Source: Caprimulgus europaeus (Eukaryota > Chordata > Aves > Caprimulgiformes > Caprimulgidae). Taken from it: DNA of 64,000 bases. A program made the position numbers and the translations under genes. The DNA lies in the NCBI GenBank assembly GCA_907165065.1, contig OU015528.1:72149474-72213473 (forward strand), in the 5' to 3' direction. Every line of letters starts with the position of its first letter. Positions within the stretch are counted from its first letter, which is position 1. This document shows, one piece after another, positions 57,801-64,000 of this stretch. The notes under the pieces were generated by a model that was not told the DNA's origin, ran no database searches, and saw only the letters and a list, made by a program, of their open reading frames with translations.

Positions 57801-60800
57801 TCAAGGTGTTTTTTCTGCCAAATCAACTACTTGAAGCAGATGCAGAGTTTGAGATAATATTCCATAGCTGAGTTTAGAAAGATTTGCTACAATTCACACT
57901 AAAATAAACCCACGTTATACTGAGCACAGCAACTCTAAACAACTGTGAATGAATTTATGTAGAAATTATTACCTTGTTACCTCAAGTCTGTTCTCTTTAA
58001 CTGAACAGAATAACTTATCTGGAAAGATTTAATTCTCAGGAAGAAGACAAATATTCAGTCATCAGTGTCTTCAAAAGATGTACCTAATTTGAGTTATCTA
58101 ACACTAACCTATTTATGATTTCATCATGATTTTTCCCAATATGTCCCATATACTTTTAAATATTAATGAAAATTGAATACATTAAAGACCTGTTTGTTGA
58201 CTTTATTTTAATTATGTTATCTTTTTTTAATACGAGACAGATTTTAATGAAAGAACTCAGGCTCTCATACTGTAGGTGGGATATGTCATCTTCAGTTTTG
58301 TTTTGTTCCAAGTCAGGTGTCTATTTTAAGGTATTTATCCATCTGTCTTTTTCATCAGAATAAGAGAAAGATTCTCAAATGAGATTTTAAAATTCCTTTA
58401 CAAATGAACCTAAACATATATAATCTAAAAGTAATCATTTCTACACTCCAAATTTTAAGGAGGTTTACTAAGTTTTAGACACATAGGTAAATATAGATGA
58501 ATTCCACCCCAAAATGCATTTTATACATAAGCTAATGTTTTACTTTGTCAGTGTTTGCAATTTTAAGGGCTGCAAAGAAGTGCAATACATAGCAATAACT
58601 GCCTTTATGAGTCTTTAACTGTCTTTAAAAGTTGCTACTCTTCCAGTAGGCGTAATTATCTGTAAAATGCTGGTTAGGTTAAATGCCTTGGAAGAAAGAG
58701 ACAGAGAAAAACATTATTTGAATAATTTGGGTCATATTTGAAACCTTTCAGAATCAATAAGGTCTTGCAAATATTAGCAGTCAGAACCAGAGTTTGACTT
58801 TGAGCCAGTAACACTCAACAGAGTTGATCTTAAGTAGTGTAACTGGAGAATAAAAGTCAATATTAGGCAGCTGTTAATGTTCAGTTATGAATTGTATTAT
58901 GAATCATTGAATATTAACCTTAAACATTCACAGATATGTGGACCTATCCTCCCTATCCTTTTTTCTTTCCCACAATATTCATTTGTTTCTAGCAGATTTT
59001 GCAAGGCAAGGGGGAAATCCTAGTGCTTGTTTAGAAGTTTATTATACATTTGACATACATATTATCTTTACTTGTGGTGAATTTGAGCATCTAATATAGC
59101 CAGACAATAGACCCTACTAAATTACAAATGTAATTTATGCTCCTAAACCCTTAAGATACTTTTAGAAAAATACCCAGTGGTAATAAAAGCCCTGTCAGAC
59201 TGTAGAGAAATCTACATGTAGAGTGGAGAAACAATCATCCCAAATTAAAAGCAACATCTCTATGCACTCATTTGACCTGATGGTAACCATAAAGAAAACC
59301 AACATCACTTCCCCCTTCAAAATGGAATATTGTCTCAGTATGACTCTGTCCTGATTCATTTTGCATAGGATGTGTAAACATCATACACTCATGGATTAGA
59401 TCTTGCATCACTATATCTTTAGAAATTCACATTCATGTTGATGCTTGGTTTAACATTGGTGCTTAACTTCAGATATTTTGGGGTCAATTTTCTTATAGCT
59501 GACTTTACAGTAGATAGAATACGGGACAGTTTCATTAATAGCGTTTATTTCTCACAAGGGCTGTGATGAAAGCTTGTCCTCAGAAAAAGGGAGCAAAACA
59601 CAGATGAGGTATTAGAAGTGTGAAGTAATATTTTTCTAGAATTGAAGGAATTTTTAAAGATGTTGAAAAATTTTTCCATGACAAACTGGAATAAAATCTT
59701 CAAATAGAGAAAATTTGTAAAACATATAAAAAGCCTGTTATTTTCACATTGTCATGATGGAACTATTTTGATAATTTTACATATTTTATTTTGATTAAAA
59801 CAGTGTCACCTTTTAGCTGTAAGTCAACTAACATTTCAAAATTAAATGTTCCTTGAACGAAATAGAAGTCTTAATTTAAACCATGTAAATATTTTTTTAA
59901 CAAAAATATTAATCAATGAAAACATTAAATTTCCATTATTTCATGTTTCATAGAGGAATTGAAAAAAAAAAACAACCCCAAAACCCCCAAGATCCATATA
60001 GCCAGCAAAAAACTTCTGTGTACTTTTAAAGCACTTATTGTTGTTCTTCCTATAATAAATTCTAACCTTTAATAATATTTATCTACCTATAAAATCAAAA
60101 AAGGTTTTGAAAAAGTGTTTCATTAGTGACACTGTTATGGATTTTGCATAGTAATATGTAGAGATGGAAAGATGTAGAGAAAAAAGACAAGTAGAAGACA
60201 ATATTCAGAAACTTATTACAGGATTACAAGACAGTTTCTAAATATTGATTTTTGGTATTCAAAATTACTTCCAAAATTATCTTCAATATCAATGTGAAAA
60301 ATTTGAATATATTATATAAGAACTATATATCCCAAGTATCATATTATTGAATCTGACAGCAATTTTTTTATTTATAATATAATAGAAACAGAAATTTATA
60401 TTCCATACATTATTTATGAGTGTAGGACTATCTGAGGACATGCTAATTTTGTAAAACATGCTGCATATTGCACCAGTATTTATCCATAAGGATACAACCC
60501 TCCCTTCCTGATACTATGAAAAATATGTGAAAAGAACATCATGAACTGTATGAAATAGCTTGTCACAGTATAATATATTCATCAAACTGTCACAAGTAAG
60601 TACTCTTCGGAATGAATAGGTCCTAAACATATATTATTTAACTGAAAGCTATTTAATTGTTTATATTATATTTCATTAATTCTTTAGAGGAAAATGTTAC
60701 ACTTAAGTACTTGTGCCATTTACTATATAATTATAGTTTAGCTGAAGTTCAGGGGATTTATTTTCTCTTTAAGAATTAAAGAATGGGGAATATTTTATTC

Positions 60801-63800
60801 TATTCTGAACTTTGTAGAATATTATAAAATTGTGTCTGATCTGAATGCAGTGAGACAACTGTCTTTATAGAGAAAAATTAAAAAAAAACAGGAAAAGCAC
60901 TAGAAAATGCTCATTTGTACAGATGTAAATGCAATGTATCTATTCTATTTATTTTTGCCAGCTTTATTCATAGAAATAAGTGTTATGTATATAAACAGTT
61001 CCTGATTTCAACAGATTCCTTTGCAGAGACATATATTTGTCAATCCAAGAGCTGCATAAACAGCACTCACATACCAGTGGAAAGCTAGCACTAAGAGACC
61101 ACATGGACCATGACCTATGTTTAATTTCCATCACAAGAAAACCAAAGGAAAACGGTCTTCATTGCATCTGTTGTGATCTTGTATACTTGTTCAAATTGAG
61201 TGTAAGGTAAGTGTGAAACATTCTCTCCCCATTTTCTATTCATGAAAGCAGTGGAAGATAAAGTTCTTAAAACACAGCAGAAACATATATACTTTTACAG
61301 GGGAAAAAAAAAGGGGGGGAAATAAAACAGCAAATATCGCAAGTATTGCAAGTATAAGACAAGGAATTGTGTTGGGTCATTTAACGATAAGAATACAAAT
61401 AATGTGATAGTCAGACCTATTAGTTTCAGAATAATCTGCAAAGGCAAGCACCAGAACTGCTATTAGATAAACCAATTAAAAAAAGACAGGAGGAAGTATT
61501 TGACAGTCTACTCTAGTTAATAGCTGTGCACTAGTTGGAAAAGGATTGGCTATCTTCCAGGCTATTTCCCCATCTTCATTTTCCATGATACAATTTACAT
61601 TAAAGAACAGAGTTTTCTATACTCACAAGATATTGAAGATATAATTACCAGGACAATAGTTGGATATGTCACCTTTCCAATTAAAATATTTCTGTATAAC
61701 AGTAAGACAAAAAATAATATTTACATCCATCTCCTTGGGAGTACAGACATCTGAGGAAAATATTCTGTGACTCATAGAATGTGTGTTTGTGTGCATGTAC
61801 TTATGTATGTTTATATGTATATATAAAATATTTACATATTTACACAAAGGCCTCATTTCATAAACAAGGTTACTTGCTATCTCAAATTATGCTAATGGAA
61901 GTGGTGTCAGAAAATTAATAACAAGGAGCTATGTTTTCAAAACATTATATATCAAATGTAAATTTCATAAAAGCAAGCAACATCTATGGGTTGCTTTTTT
62001 TTTTTCCTTTTGCAACTTATTTTTTTTTCTTTTTTTTTTGCTTTTGGAACTAGTCTCAGTGACACTGCTCCAGAAAATAAAAATAGTCTCTAAAAATTGT
62101 CACAGAGTTTAATTATATCTACACACTTTCTATGCAAATCTAGACTGGTACCACTATCAATGCCATTTGGCAATAACTATTTTCTCTGTGGTTATCAGTC
62201 CTTTTGTCCATGGCCATCCTCATTATCTGAATAGCTATTGAAAACAATTACTTTTTCTTCCCTAGAGAATTTAGCTATTTGCTAATTCATTTCTTGGTTG
62301 ATCAGTGTTTCTGTATCAATTACTAAATTATTTCAAAGAGCTTAACTTTTGGAAAAGTGCACTGCTTTCTTTCTTGATCTTTTTAAAAGTTAGAAAGATC
62401 AGAAGGCAGATCCTTTAGAAGGATTTCTTTTTGTTGTGTGTCTGTTGGTGGGTTACCATGATAAGAGTTTACATATGCTTTTATAGAAAGGTAGTAATTT
62501 AGATGCTGTCTGGACTGAAATCTAGAAGCCATGGTGTTTTCGAAGGTGACTTGACATTGTCAAGGCATCTGTGGCTTCCACTTAGTCCAGCTGCCCCTGT
62601 TCTTGCATTTATACGAAAACTATAAGCATCAGCCCTTCAACACAAATTATGCATCTTGAAATACCATCCTCTGTTTCAAGTAAGTTTACTAAAGACATCT
62701 AAGGGAACCCTTCGTGTTAAATATTTGCCTCCTTTTCACATTCTCATGTTAGAAAGCTTTAAATGAAAAAAAAAAACAAAAAACAAGTGGAATAAGTCAC
62801 CAGAATATTACTGTAAACATTCAAAAGTTTCATTACACAAGAGTTCTAGGAAATTTGGATTCATTTATGTTTAATCACCTTCATCTGTCTTCCACTACCA
62901 CCCAATTTGGGCTTTCAGTCACAGAACTCCACACACGGTTATAAACACTAAATTTCACATCAAGCTATAAACTCTGTGCAGGTACTGACATTTTTTTACT
63001 TGAGTTCTAGTTAGTCTTTCTGGGGGAAAAAAGGAATAGAAATATATGTGGTTAAAGTGTAGTGCAATGAATCCCAAAATGGATGGTTTCAAAATAGGGA
63101 GGGCTTCAATTTCAAATGTGCCATTCAGCCTTTGTGTCTTCAGGAGAAACACCATAGCAGGAAAAGATTATGGCATGAACATTATGCAAAAGATAGCAGA
63201 AATTGCAAGTAATTTTGCACCACTGAAACATATCCCGAGGGACATTCATGGAGAGGCAAAGCTCATTTCAGTTAGCCTATTTCCACTGGCATAGATGAAG
63301 TTTCACTTACACCTAGAGACTCTGACCCTTGATGCACTACATTTCTGTTTCTGATTTATTTATACATCCTGCTGATCTAAATTATAGAAAGAATTTTTCT
63401 GTGTTAGGAACAAGGAGATATATTTCCTACTATTAAAATAAAAAGTAACTCAGATTTACCAAACAATTTTAAGATAAATTTAAAAATGCACATCCAAACC
63501 CACCAGTGTTTGTAGCCCTTTCATTTATGACAGCAATGATCTCTAATGTTATTGAACTAACAATATAATTTTCAGTTCAAATGGTACAGATTAATGTGTT
63601 TAGACTAAAGATTGCAGGTTCAGTCTCTATAGTATTTGGCCTCTCCTTACACATTAATCACATGTAATAAGTGGCAGAAACCTTCAAAACATATTAACAC
63701 AGGTGGACTTTTGGTGCTTATTTGTAGTCCTGTTGAATAAGCATGCTTCAGGCTGTTTGTATAGGTCCGGTAGCAGGGTTAGAAATTGGGAGTGATAAGG

Positions 63801-64000
63801 TTACCTAAACTGTAGCACAACTAAAGAAAGTCAAGCCATGCAAGAAAATCAAGGTTGATTTCTACATGTCACATTTAAAAACTAAATATGTACATTGCCC
63901 GAGGAATGCATTTGAAACAGCAAAGTCTGGTAGGAAAGAATGTTTTAAGAGCACTACTTCAGCAGGGATATTTCTACTGGGAATAAATAAACTGCTGAAC

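Larger units (their letters stand above)
49025..64000 (-). other. Intron 1 of SEMA3E, partial
   Basis: At least 14,976 bp upstream of exon 2 with no recognisable signal-peptide exon: no minus-strand frame combines a hydrophobic start with an RLSHKE-like end before a donor. The sequence is AT-rich with few repeats: a TTTA microsatellite (52,547), an A27 tract (54,175), a TAG repeat (54,818) and T/A runs near 62.0 and 62.77 kb. A less AT-rich stretch of unknown nature covers about 49,620-50,330. A possible alternative first exon at 54,892-55,051 is discussed among the findings. Confidence 0.75.

Noticed and set aside
49025-64000. Search for the canonical signal-peptide exon 1
   Set aside because: No frame shows a hydrophobic start followed by an RLxLSHKE-like end and a phase-1 donor. 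The only phase-matched candidate (54,892-55,051) lacks the family motif and is reported as a finding, not a feature.

Overview
This is vertebrate, almost certainly bird, nuclear DNA. It is AT-rich and gene-poor, with short exons in long introns bounded by GT/AG splice sites. It carries several CR1 LINE fragments ending in the avian ATTCTATGATTCTGTGA-type tail, and one long-terminal-repeat-like element of a type I remember as common in bird genomes. Nothing suggests a bacterial, phage or plasmid origin.

The only gene I can support runs on the minus strand from about 49,024 down to 5,105 and leaves the window at both ends. It is a class 3 semaphorin, and the best match from memory is SEMA3E (called collapsin-5 in chick). 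Nine consecutive coding exons are present: 161, 60, 120, 94, 120, 143, 115, 70 and 145 bp. By family convention these are exons 2 to 10. They join without a frame break into about 343 codons, covering most of the N-terminal sema propeller that binds plexin. The signal-peptide exon should lie beyond position 64,000. The rest of the sema domain, the PSI and Ig-like domains and the basic tail should lie on the far side of position 1.

Layout along the plus strand: 1-5,104 is part of intron 10 and holds the LTR-like element (about 2,440-3,592, antisense to the gene). Exons 10, 9, 8, 7 and 6 cluster in 5,105-11,126. Introns 5 and 4 (7 and 17 kb) flank exon 5 at 18.2 kb, and each contains one short CR1 tail. 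Exon 4 is at 35.7 kb and exon 3 at 40.6 kb. Intron 2 (8.2 kb) holds a nest of CR1 pieces in opposite orientations starting 95 bp from exon 3, plus a second CR1. Exon 2 is at 48.9 kb. The last 15 kb is part of intron 1.

No second protein-coding gene, RNA gene or new system was found. The most useful leads are the weak exon 2 donor with a stronger-looking competitor 5 nt away, the CR1 inverted repeat beside exon 3, the tandem-repeat body of the LTR-like element, and a possible alternative first exon at 54.9-55.05 kb whose splice phase fits exon 2. Species, orthology and repeat-family names come from memory and pattern recognition, not from a search.
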